This document shows positions 44,331 through 54,494 of a DNA stretch of 64,000 bases, piece after piece. Each line of letters starts with the position of its first letter. Within the stretch, counting starts at the first letter, position 1. Source of the DNA: Coix lacryma-jobi var. lacryma-jobi. Its lineage: Eukaryota > Streptophyta > Magnoliopsida > Poales > Poaceae. The DNA is taken from the NCBI GenBank assembly GCA_009763385.1, contig CM019826.1, positions 83,461,942 to 83,525,941 on the forward strand. The letters run 5' to 3'. The notes under the pieces were generated by a model. It searched no databases. It was not told the origin of the DNA and saw nothing but the letters and a program-made list of their open reading frames with translations. The translations under genes were made by a program, and so were the position numbers.

Positions 44331-44597
44331 ACTTCTTCACTTGTCGTCGTCACAGGCTGCCAGCCACTACTACAGCTGATCCTCGGGCCTCTGGTCCCTT
44401 AGTCCAAGCCTCACATCCGCCCTTCGCCGCCACTCTCGGTCCATCGGACACGGCACGTCTCTACTTGACCTTCACCTCGCCTTCGATCACTGCATCCGTG
44501 CTCGACACCTGCACAACACAAGCCAAAGAACATGCGCATCATCCCAGTTGACAATCACTCATCATTCAGAGACCCGGCATACACCCATGTATCCGCA

Positions 44598-44611
44598 ATC
44601 TCCCCCTTGAT
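44598..44611 (-). promoter_or_regulatory. Polypurine tract of B
   Basis: Minus strand ATCAAGGGGGAGAT next to the LTR start TGCGGATAC. Confidence 0.88.
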
Positions 44612-46138
44612 GAGTGCATTGTCAACTACCAACACAAATCATGACAGAAATAGAAGGAGGAAGAAGGAGAGGAGAGAACTCGACCAAATGACCCAAAAGC
44701 ATAGCAAAGCCGAAGAAGGTCAAGTGGAAAGAGCAAGACAACTTGGTCCCCAAAGACATGGGCAACAGCTCGACGCGACCAAGCAAAGCAAAGCTAGCCC
44801 TCAAGAAGAGGTAGAACAGGCTCAACACCGCTAGCAAATACCGATTTGAAAAATCAAAGCAAAATGCTAGTCCCCCAAGATAGAGGCACAGAGGCTCACA
44901 CAACTAGCAAGAAAGCTCGATTCCAAAACCTTACGGTCAAACTCCCCCTCGAATAGTGCACACAACTAAAACACTTCCAGGAAGCATATGATTTGCAAAT
45001 TCTCCCCCTTAGTTGAAAATGCACCAGCAAGCAAGAGGAACCGAAAGCAATTTTCTCCCCCTCAGAAACTGCACCATCAAGAGTGCCAACCAGAGAAGTT
45101 CTCCCCCTTCCAAAATGCATATGTGTCAAAATGCAAGTTAGCAACTTCAGGAATATAGTCAGGGGAATGCAAAGATGCTCTACATAGTATAGGTCCAATG
45201 ACACAACTGAAGCGCCCATGCTAGCAAAGGCTCAAACTGATCACCAATTACAAAATATGAACATGTGAGCAAAGTGAGCAATGTTAGCCAAAAGGAGTCA
45301 CCATCAAAATAGCACTAGACAAGTATAGACGGAAGTCAAGCAAGTGCTAAACATGTATACAAGGTGAACTACCCCTAGCAAAGTTCAATCATCATGCTAT
45401 AGAATGAAACATAGACTTGTGTATCCAGATTTTATTGGAGTTGCAGCGGTTAAATTACACAAGTTTAAATTTCAGCATGTGAGTGCGAGAGGTTGAAAGC
45501 TTGTCTTGCCTAACTTTTCAACTGTGCGAAGCCTATGCAGATGCAATCAGAAGCTTAAAACAAAAGTTTCGGTCATACACTACACAGCTCAAGTTTAACT
45601 CAAAGTGCAATGAGAAACAGTCTCGAAACTGTGATGTGTTGACAAGCAATCCCATCTCGATCTTTCTTATTCACTTAACTTGTTCAAATTAAAGACAGTA
45701 CATGAACAGACCAAGCAAGTGATAGACTCAGAACTAGAGACATAGCAACCTAGCATATATGAAAAGCACGAGTGTGATTTCAACATATTCTACACAGGCT
45801 AGTGTGCGCATCTCGATGGTGAACATTTTCAAGTTTTATGTTTGTTAAGCAGGTTCACCATTCAAATTTAGCTCAGCTGATAACATGTATTAGTGATCAG
45901 AAAGAGCATAAGCTACAAGTACCAACATAAAGCATCGGAGCATACACTACACAGCATAATTACATTCTAACGAATATATCCATGAAGCTCAGAATGTAGA
46001 AGCGTATGCAAAATGAAATATAGAAAAGATGCAACCATTGAAGAAACAAAGAGAAACGAAAAGTCAGTTTATGATATAAAATCCAAATGTTTCCCCCATC
46101 TAAAAGGGAAACACACACCAAGCTCACCTCTCAACCGA
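44612..46138 (-). other. Element B non-coding region between pol and 3' LTR
   Basis: Counterpart of 1315-2848 and 27982-29554; no credible gene. Extra PPT-like words (CTCCCCCT on the plus strand) occur near 44943, 45002, 45054 and 45101, in addition to the tract at the LTR. Confidence 0.7.
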
Positions 46139-47890
46139 TTAAAGGTCAATTGGTCCAAAGGCTTGGTGAAATATCAGCCAACTGAGGATGAGTATCGACA
46201 TGGCGAAGGTCGATATCACCCTTCTCATAGTGGTCTCGCAGAAAATGAAAGCGCACATCAATGTGTTTGGTCTTCGAGTGAAGCACGGGTTTCTTAGCAA
46301 CGCTAATAGCACTCGAGCTGTCACAAAGCAAAGGTACGCGAGAAAAGCTCAGACCAAATCACACAAAGTGGCCATCATCGAGAGTAACTGGGAACAGCAG
46401 CTAGCAGCAGCAACATACTCAGCCTCCGTGGTAGACTGGGCGATACTAGACTGCTTGCGAGAAGACTATGATACAGAGAAGAACAAATACTGGCAAGTCC
46501 CCAGAAGTGGACTTGCGATCAATACGGCAACCAGCAAAATCGGCATCGGAATAACCGCAAAGCGAAAGGGTGGAGGAAGCAGAATACCAAATCCCAAATT
46601 CTGGAGTGAAGGATAAGTACCTTGTTATGCGCTTGAGCACCTGACGGTGAGAAGTGCGCGGCGACGACTGAAATCGCGCGCACAGACACACCGCGAACTG
46701 GATGTCCGGGCGTGTCGCCGTCAGGTACAGTAGCAACCCGATCATACTCCGTACTCCTTCTGCCCACTGCTTCTCCCTCCTTGTCCGCATCCAGGACGTC
46801 GCGGTCGACATGGGTGTTGGAAGAGGCTTGGCCTCACCCATATCCAATTTCTTCAGATGTCCCAGGTGTACTTGCCATGGTGCACGAACGTCCCTTCCCG
46901 GGATTGCTTGATTTGCAACCCGAGAAAAATGTCAACTCTCCCATCATGCTCATCTCAAATTCCCTACTCATTGTATCTGCAAACTTGGCAACCAAAGCGT
47001 GAGAAGAACCACCGAAAATGATATCATCCACGTAAATTTGGACCAACAGAGTATCAGTGCCTTGCTTGAGGAGAAAGAGCGTTTTATCTACACATCCCAT
47101 TTTAAAACCCTTAGCAAGCAAAAGGTTTTCAACCTATCATACCAGGCTCTCAGGGGGGCTGTTGTTTAACCATACAAAGCTTTGTGAAGTTTAAAGACAT
47201 GGTTTGGAAACTTGGGATTTTCGAAACCGTGGGGGTTGTCTAACATACACCTCCTCTTCTATGTAGCCTTTTAAGAAGGCACTCTTGACATCCATTTGAA
47301 AAAGTTTGAAACCTTTGGATGCAGCAAAAGCCAAGAGTATCCTAATTGCCCTCCAAACGAGCTACAGGAGCAAACGTCTCCTCATAGTCTATCCCCTCCT
47401 TCTGACTATATCCCTGGGCTACGAGTATGGCCTTGTTTCTCACAACATGGCCATCTTCTCCCTGTTTGTTTTTTTGAAACCCCATTTTGTCCCAATTGGG
47501 TGACACTCAGAAGGTGGAGACACTAGAACCCAAACCCGATTTCTCTCAAAGTTCTCAAGCTCCTCAAGCATGACATTGACCCAATCCGGATCCGTAAAAG
47601 CGTGTCCAACATCCCGGGTTTCAAAATCAGCAACAAATGCTGAATGAGCAAAGTGAGAGATTTGCCTTGACCGGATGACGCGTTCGTCGATGCTGCCGAT
47701 CATCTGCTGAGGCGGGTGCTGGCGCTGAATGTGTCGTGGCGCCTCCCTTGCCGAAGTGGCCTCCCCCTGAACAGCAGCTGGTGCCTCCTCGGGTACAAAG
47801 GGTACTGCTCGAGGTGGCGCATCCCACGGCCCCCAGGAAGAAGAAGTGTCGGGGTCGTGAGTCGTCGTAGAAGCCGCTCTTTGCGGCACA
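46139..47890 (-). pseudogene. Element B RT and RNase H (copia)
   Basis: Minus strand. The entry 47889-47440 has PRAVPFVPEEAPAAVQG, DPDWVNVMLEELENFERNRV and [11 protein letters not shown], the start of RT. Frame changes near 47440 and 47150 precede LAKGFKMGCVDKTLFLL and IYVDDIIFGGSSHALVA with the YVDD box intact (about 47038-47020). RNase H: YRSMIGLLLYLTATRPDIQF, GYSDADFAGCRIDRKSTS, then HSKTKHIDVRFHFLRDHYEK and DLRHVDTHPQLADI to 46146. Stops and frameshifts near 46850, 46450 and 46330 inactivate it. Confidence 0.9.
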
Positions 47891-47933
47891 GCAGGTGGAG
47901 GAGTTTTGGGTCATCTATCCCTTCAGCACCTTC

Positions 47934-48993
47934 TTATTCATCATCGAAAAGAGGCTCGCCAACCTCATGATCACCTGCACGCTCAAAGCAAGAAGAGGGA
48001 CAAACCATGGTCTCGTCGAAGGTAACATCGGATGTTTCCATGACTCGGTTAGTGTCTAGGTTAAGTACACGATAAGCTCGAGTGTGAGTGCCATAACCCA
48101 AAAACACACCGTCAGAAGAACGAGACTCAAACTTATCCAAGTTGCCCTTTTTGAGTATAAAACAGTGGCAACCAAAAACACGAAAATAAACTCACCTTGG
48201 GCAGTTCTTTTCCAAAACGCAACTCATAAGAAGTCTTTTTCAAGAAGGCTCGGAGAAAAATGCGATTGGAAATGTTAGCATGCAGTGCTCATGGCTTCGG
48301 CCCAATATCGTCTAGGAGTCCTATGCTCATCGAGCATCGTCCTGGCCATCTCTACAAGGGTCCGATTCTTCCTCTCTACAACACCATTCTGGGGCGGTGT
48401 GTAGGGGGAAGAAAACTGATGCTCTAAACCCAAGAGTTACAAAACTTCTCAAAATCAGAATTCTTGAATTCGGACCATTATCACTCCTAATAGCTCGCAT
48501 CGAGTTCAAAGGGAACTCGTTCTGAAGACGCAAAATCAGATTGCGAGCAAAGGAGAAAGTCTCGGTCTTCTCAGCTAAGAAAGAAGACCCACGAATATCT
48601 CGAAAAGTCATCAACAACAACAAGCACATACCACTTCCCCCCAACCGAGCTCACCCGAGCCGGACCAACAAGGTCCATGGGCAAAAGCTCTCCAGGGCGC
48701 TTGGTCATGACCTGAGTCAATGGTTGGTGGGGAGCGGCAACCATCTCCCATGGATACAAGAGTGGCAAACAAGATCCTTCTCCATATGGAACTTGGGCAA
48801 TCCTCGGATTAGGCCAAGTGAACTAAGCCTTGCAAGCAAGTCAAAGCTCAAATGTCCAAGTCTCCTATGCCACTTCCAAAGATCAGAAGAGGAAGGTCCA
48901 GCCACAAGCCAACGAGAAGTGCCAAAAGACTCTGAGAAATTCGCACGAAATACTTTTCCAAAGGGTGAAATCAAACACACAAGATTGCCCTGA
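47934..48993 (-). pseudogene. Element B integrase (copia)
   Basis: Minus strand. Pre-integrase zinc module HRRLGHLSFDLLARLSSLGL, DLVCHSCIHGRWLPL (48915-48750). The core has ELLPMDLVGPARVSSVGGKW (first Asp near 48676), VVVDDFSRYSWVFF, and RAIRSDNGPN (second Asp near 48480). The Glu-bearing segment falls in a shifted frame near 48390. The region 48140-47934 gives MDKFESRSSDGVFLGYGTHT, RVMETSDVTFDETMV. Confidence 0.87.
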
Positions 48994-49300
48994 GGATCCA
49001 AAATACGACTGAGATTCGGTAAAACGAATCTCATAGTCATCATCAAAGAGTTGCGAAACAGAAAGAAGGTTAAAATGCAAGTTAGAAACAAGAGCAACAT
49101 CGCGCAACACAAAGTGCTCATTAACTCGCACAGACCCACGAGACAAAACTTACCTTTGCTATTGTCGCCGAAGGTGATAAACTCCTTTTCGGCGACTGGA
49201 CTAAGACTGGAGAACCACTTGGCGTTCCGGTCATGTGCCTCGAGCAACCGGAATCCACCAACCAAACGCGTTCTCAATCGTTTTACCTACATCAATAAAA
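48994..49300 (-). pseudogene. Element B aspartic protease (copia)
   Basis: Minus strand. The active-site box VDSGCSRHMT is readable near 49256-49228 (complement of ACCGGAATCCACC), then a frameshift leads to WFSSLSPVAEKEFITFGDNS and later HFVLRDVALVSNLHFNLLSV, SQLFDDDYEIRF. It lies between the gag zinc knuckle and integrase. The active site keeps D-S-G, but the frame does not. Confidence 0.83.
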
Positions 49301-51923
49301 AGACATAGGGTGAGCATACGGTCCAACACTGGGGTTAGTGAAGTAGGAAGAATACCAGTTGGGCCGGCTGCTCAAAACAAACGGTTAGTAGAAAAACCAT
49401 TCCTAGCACGCCTACGGGGGAAGCGATCACCACGTTGAGGAAAACGTGGTCCGCTAAGGGAAGAGCGCCATCGCGATACTCAAACGCGGTGGAGGGAAAA
49501 TGCTCAAACTACAAAGCCACGCCACGGGGTCCATAGCCTACAACTGCAGGCTCCCGCCGCGGGCACGTCCTCTCCTCTGCTGCCTAGGCCTAGGAACTTG
49601 AGGTTCTGGACCTCTGGGCCTAGCAGCTCTCCTCGGAGCTCTCCTCTGAACATTCGGCACATGTACGTCATGGAAAGGATGGTAATGTCCGGGTTGTTCA
49701 TCTCCCTAGCACGGCGCGCCTCTCTCTTGCGCCGAAAGCATAACTCACTCAAGTGTCCATCTCTCCCACAATGCTCACAATGTTCCCTCACCGCTCTCAT
49801 AGGGGGTTGTTGGTACACACGGTTGTGGGTGTGGATCACTTTGCCCTTCTGTGGCAAAAAGCTCCTCCTAGATGGGTGGCATGGTGTCCAACTTGTTTTT
49901 CAGGTGGTTGGGCTTGGGATGCACACACTTGGTTCTTGGGTGCAGCTCGGTGGAGGTTCTTCAAACACCCCATCCCTGGTGTTAGGCTTGAGAGGCTCTT
50001 TAGGTGGAAGCTTGGTAAGTTTGGGAGTAGTGGTGGAGTTGGGCTTCTCACTCGAGTTCAAACCACTGGAGTCTCCAATCTTCCCAAAAGCAGAAAAGAT
50101 CAACACCCGGAGCAAAACCTACACCAGGACCTCCAGCAGCTCGCTTGAATTGGGAGATCATCATCCCGAGTTGTGGCACACCACAAGACACCCATGACAA
50201 GATGGTCAAAAGGTATGTGTTTCTTCCTCGGTTTGCATCTTGTCATGCTTCACATTCGCAATCTCCATCTCCAAACCCTCACAAAGAACACACCTAGCCA
50301 CACATGTGCTACCTGAGTTGGCCTCTTCAAGAGACACAGTCTTGACATTCTTCTCTGCCAACTCAGATTGCAAGACAGGACAAGTCTTGCACGCACCCAA
50401 CAGCGAGGGTCTAGCCTTCAGCTCATCCACCTCTCCTACCAACGCCAGCTACTTACCTCTCAAAGTGAGAAGATCAGTCATGTGCATGGTGCACATCTTG
50501 CACTCGACATCCTCAGACACGACCACGGTGGACTTAGCAAACTCAAGCTCCCTCACCGTGTCCTCCCACTTCTGCCTAAACTCCTTGCACTCTCTAGCGG
50601 CATGCCTAAGCAGCTTGTCTTGACTAAGAAGCGCGGCAGTAAGTTTCTCGACCTCAGCAGAAAGCTCATCGGGGGTCAGAGATACCTGGGAGGTGTCGTC
50701 GTCATCGTTGTCGTTCCGAGGAGTGTCGCCGCCGACCTCCTTGCCGAGTGCCATGGTACAGAAGCCGTCGTCGTCGGTGAAGAAGCAGAGGTCGTTGAGC
50801 TTGTCCTCGATCCTCTTCTTCTTCTCGGACTCGTCGTCACTTGAGAAAGCGGAGTCATCGTCCGAGTCGTCGACGTCGCTGAGCGTGGCGAAGAAAGCAC
50901 GCTGCTCAGCCTGGGCCTTCTCCAAGTACTTGGTCTTGATGTACTCCTTGTTGAAGCCGCCCTTCTGCTTGTGCCTTGCGGGGACGTACTTCTCCTTTCG
51001 CTTGCCAGAGTCATACTTGTGCCCATGATCGCCCTTCCCAGAATGCTTGTTCTTCTTCGGATAGTTGGCGGATGAAGTGGTCGGGGGTCGCCGCACTCAT
51101 AGCATCCTGAGCGTCCTCCTCCGCGGCGATGGTTCATGCGGTTGTGTGAAACCGCGAGAACCGGTTGGCAAGCAAAGCCAACTCGTCGTCTCCCAAAGAC
51201 TCCAACTGCTCCTCTATGACAGAAAGAAGAGAGTGCAAATCAAAACCTCCAGAGGGGTTAGCAGAAGAGCCAGAAAGCAAAGCCATCGACGGGCCAGAAG
51301 GATTTTCATAAGAAGCCCTTGCCATGGCATCGATCTCACTGGACTTGAGCTTACTGAAGAGCTCATCGCACGTGAGGGTCTCATAGTTAGGTGATTCGAT
51401 GATCGCCTGAACTTTGGAATCCCACACCGACCGATCAAGGGTATGCAAAAGCTTCAAAGCCCTCTCATGATCGTCGAAAGGCAACAGCTCCTTGTTAGCC
51501 CTCATCCTGTTGACAATCACCTGAAAGCGAGCGAATAAACTCTCTATGCTCTAGCCAGGCATATGTCGAAAGTTCTCATACTCTCGCTTGAACGACTCGT
51601 AGAGTCGGGTTTTCACTTGAGAGGTTCCCTCAAGGAAGCGCATGAGGGTAGCCCAAATCTCTCGAGCCGTAGCGAGGTGAGAAACGCGATCAAACTCACT
51701 CATGCTCAAGCATGAGAAAAGAGCATTACGTGCTCGGCTATTGGCATCGTGCTCATCGATCTGATGCTGAGTCACACGAGCAGCCAAGACAACGTAATCG
51801 GCAGAGTTGCAAATATCCCAAATGGAAGCACCCAAAACTCTGCAGATAGGCCGACATGCGTATCTTCCAATATGCATAGTTCGCCCCATCGAAAAATGGT
51901 GGTTTGCCCACGCCGCGATCCAT
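49301..51923 (-). pseudogene. Element B gag (copia)
   Basis: Minus strand from the ATG at 51923-51921; the N-terminus reads VGKPPFFDGANYAYWKIRMS. Next are the UBN2-type capsid (51889-51134: HLATAREIWATLMRFLEGTS, KLLHTLDRSVWDSKVQAI, TCDELFSKLKSSEI), an acidic/basic region with long coiled-coil-like stretches (51096-50206: LSAEVEKLTAALLSQDKLLR) and a zinc knuckle CEHCGRDGHLSELC (about 49800-49755). The usual knuckle before the acidic region is damaged near 51110 (GCYECGD). Frameshifts near 51860, 51530, 51110, 50445 and 49860 break it. Confidence 0.84.
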
Positions 51924-51972
51924 GTCGCCTTCTGTGGATCTGGAACCGGCTAAGGTGGAATATCCTTAACCT

Positions 51973-51984
51973 GCTCTGATACCA
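51973..51984 (-). promoter_or_regulatory. Primer binding site of B
   Basis: Minus strand TGGTATCAGAGC, 2 nt inside the 5' LTR; complementary to initiator-Met tRNA as in most copia elements. Confidence 0.9.
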
Positions 51985-52387
51985 ATTGAAGGACCGAGAA
52001 AGCACTAGCAAGGCGACCAGAGGGGGGGTGAATGGGGGAGCTCAAAAAATTCTTTCGAATCTTTGGCCAAATGTTCCAAAATCAACCCCCAAGAACTAGG
52101 ACCAAAACCATGATGCCCATGAGCCTTGGAAGAGGGTGGATGATCCCTACGATCACAGCGAGGCACCACAAAGCAATTGCAACCAAACGGCAAAAACACC
52201 GGAACAAATCCGACCAAAAAATCAAGTCCCGAACGTAGATGAACGGCTACGTCGAGAAACTCCAAATACTATGCTAACGAGTAGCAAAGATACCTCTCGA
52301 TCAACTCTAGGGTCAAACGAGAAGTCCGGAAACCAAGCGAAGAAGCCGGGAGAGCAAACACACAAAACCGGAAGCTTCAGCAGGATC

Positions 52388-52738
52388 CCGGACTGTCCGC
52401 CGGTACGGTCGCGTTCTGTCTGCCCTGTGGCAGACTGTCCAGGCTCAGGTCGCGGACTGTCCGCCGGCCAAAAGAGCACAAAACCGCACTGCTGCTGAAG
52501 TCCCCTGGACAGTTCCCGGACTGTCCGTGAAAACCAACGGCGGACTGTCCGCCGGTCAAAAACCAAAACAGCAAAGCTGCTGAACAGTCCCTGGATGACT
52601 CCCGGACTGTCCGTGAGTTCCTTCGACGGATTGTCCGCCGGTCAAGGAACAGTAACGCGACCGAGACCCGCAGCTACTGACCTGGCTCGATCCGACGCAC
52701 GGACTGTCCACCGGTCAAAGCTGCGGACTGTCCGCCAA
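52388..52738. repeat. GGACTGTCCGC palindromic repeat array, 5' LTR of B
   Basis: Same organisation as 43079-43421, with about ten copies of GGACTGTCC or close variants and several point changes (GTTCTGTCTGCC, GGACTGTCCACC). Confidence 0.9.
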
Positions 52739-53384
52739 CGAACAGAGAGGGCGATCTCAGTCGCCTCCTCTCCAAATCTCTCCAAATTCGATCCAAATCA
52801 AAATCCCTCGTTCCCAAACTTGGAGAAGATGATCACAGGGTAGTAGGAGACTATCCCAAGATATCATCCGCTAAAATCGATTCAATCACCAGGAAATCGA
52901 AAGGGGAAGATCAAGAACGAAAAAACGCCACGAAAACAAAATCAACCTGATCTACTTGTTCGTGAGGAGTTAGATAAATTCCTTCGGTGGAAGTGATCTC
53001 CTTTCAAATATGAACAAGTTGATTCAAACGGATTTCGCAAGGACGCAGTAGGAGAGAGATCGAGTGACGGGAAAATCGTGGAGAAACGAAGAACGCTAAG
53101 GATGACTAGAAGCAAAGAGCAAATGACAGGATGACTAACTGCGATAAATGGGGAGGTGGGTCTCCCCCTATTTATCCTAATTCTAACCTATTCCTAATTC
53201 CCACTCTACCCCTAACTACTTACAGAGCGAACCAGCTAAACCCTAAGGTTATTCTGGACCAACTCGATGGTAGGTGGATCCGATGGCCACGCCCGCACAA
53301 CTCGTAGCGTTGCCTCGACGCAACCTCCCGATTGCCGCCACGTGCCGCCACCGCTCTGCGTCCTTTTCCTGGACGTCGCACCCC

Positions 53385-53610
53385 CGGTTTTGTGCCCAAA
53401 CCGGGAAACCAGCCTTCACAGCCAACCCCCAGTTTTGAGGCCCAAACCGGGAAACCAGCCCACCAACGCCTGAGTTTTGTGGCCCAAACTCAGCAATCCC
53501 GCAGCACCCAGGTTTTGAGGCCCAAACTGGAAACCGTCCTCAGCCCGAGTTTTGTGGCCAAACTCGGAAACCATCCGCGCCTTGGTTTTGAGGCCCAAAC
53601 CTGGAAACCG
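53385..53610 (-). repeat. Hairpin array in the 5' LTR of B, six units
   Basis: Plus-strand stems include CCCGGTTT/AAACCGGG (53390), CTGAGTTT/AAACTCAG (53469), CCGAGTTT/AAACTCGG (53545) and a CTTGGTTT unit facing AAACCTGG (53580). Some loops have lost one base. Loops are TG(T/A)GGCC(C). Confidence 0.87.
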
Positions 53611-53995
53611 TCCCAACCGATGGGTTTTTCTCTGGCTCTACCACCAAACCGAAGCTGTAGAGGGGATGCACCACCCGTGCACCCCGTCCACCGACACGTG
53701 TCCCCAAGTCCACGACTCAGGCAACACATGACCGCAAGTCTTCGCTTATCGCTGTCCCAGGCTGTCAGCCACCACAGCTGATCCTCGGGCCACCGGTCCC
53801 TCAGTCCAAGCCTCACGTCCGCCCTTCGCCACTCTCGGTCCAAAGGCACGGCACGTCTCTACTTGACCTTCACCTTGCCTCTGATCATTGTATCCGTGCT
53901 CGACACCTGCACAACACAAGCCAAAGAACATGCGCATCATCCCAGTTGACAATCACTCATCACTCAGAGACTCGGCATACACCCATGTATCCGCA

Positions 53996-54290
53996 GCCTC
54001 GAACAACTGGAATCCACCAACCAAATGTCCTCCAATCGTTTTACCTACATCAATAAAAAGACATAGGGTGAACAATCGGTCCAACACTGCGGTGAGTAAA
54101 ATGGGAAGAGTACCAGTGTTGGGCCAGTTGCTCAAAAGAACGGTTAGTAGAAAAACCATTCCTAGCACGCCTACGGGGAAAGCGATCACCACGCACAGGA
54201 AAACGTGGTCCGCTAAGAGAAGAGCGTCCATTGCGATACTAAAAACGCGGTGGAGGGTAACGCTCAACAATGCCACCGCCGCCGGGGGTC
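53996..54290 (-). pseudogene. Element A protease, N-terminal piece
   Basis: Minus strand, next to the insertion of B. GGTTGGTGGATTCCAGTTG reads LVDSS where the family has LVDSGC, so the Gly of the DSG active site is altered. B inserted a few codons downstream of it. The rest, towards gag, matches 49260-49500 of B. Confidence 0.8.
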
Positions 54291-54494
54291 CATATCCTGC
54301 AAAGCTATGATCCCACCGGGCAAAACCTCCCTAAGGACTAGGACCTTGAGGCATTGGACCTCTAGGCCTAGCAGCTCTCCTCTGAACATTTGGCATATGT
54401 ACATCATGGAAAGGATGGTACATGTCCACATTGATCATCTCCCTGGCACGGTGCTCCTCTCTCTTGCGCCGAAAGCAAAACTCCTTCAAGTGTC
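54291..54494 (-). pseudogene. Element A gag nucleocapsid piece
   Basis: Minus strand; the plus-strand word CTCTTGCGCCGAAAGCA is the complement of the coding for CFRRKRE after the zinc knuckle. H inserted in the middle of the knuckle, between the GRDGH and LSELC halves. GTGTC 54490-54494 is the target copy. Confidence 0.8.

Larger units (their letters stand above)
42670..44597 (-). repeat. 3' LTR of B (1928 bp)
   Basis: Plus-strand ends TGAAGGACCGAG and GTATCCGCA. Compared with 51987-53995 it lacks roughly 290 bp near 44330, covering half of the hairpin array, but retains about 200 bp near 43770-43960 that the 5' LTR has lost. Confidence 0.93.
42670..53995 (-). mobile_element. Element B: full-length SIRE-type copia inserted in its relative A
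   Basis: Complete 11.3 kb element with LTRs 51987-53995 (5') and 42670-44597 (3'), target duplication GCCTC at 42665-42669 and 53996-54000, primer site, gag, protease, integrase, RT-RNase H, a non-coding 3' region and a polypurine tract, all on the minus strand. It lies inside A, a member of the same family. Genes carry numerous frameshifts, and its LTRs have diverged by large deletions, so it is not recent. Confidence 0.94.
51987..53995 (-). repeat. 5' LTR of B (2009 bp)
   Basis: Ends TGAAGGACCGAG and ATCCGCA (plus strand). TATA candidate ATAAATAGG (minus) at 53169-53177. It contains the GGACTGTCCGC array (52388-52738) and a six-unit hairpin array (53385-53610). About 200 bp present in the 3' LTR near 43770-43960 are missing near 53095. 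Confidence 0.93.
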
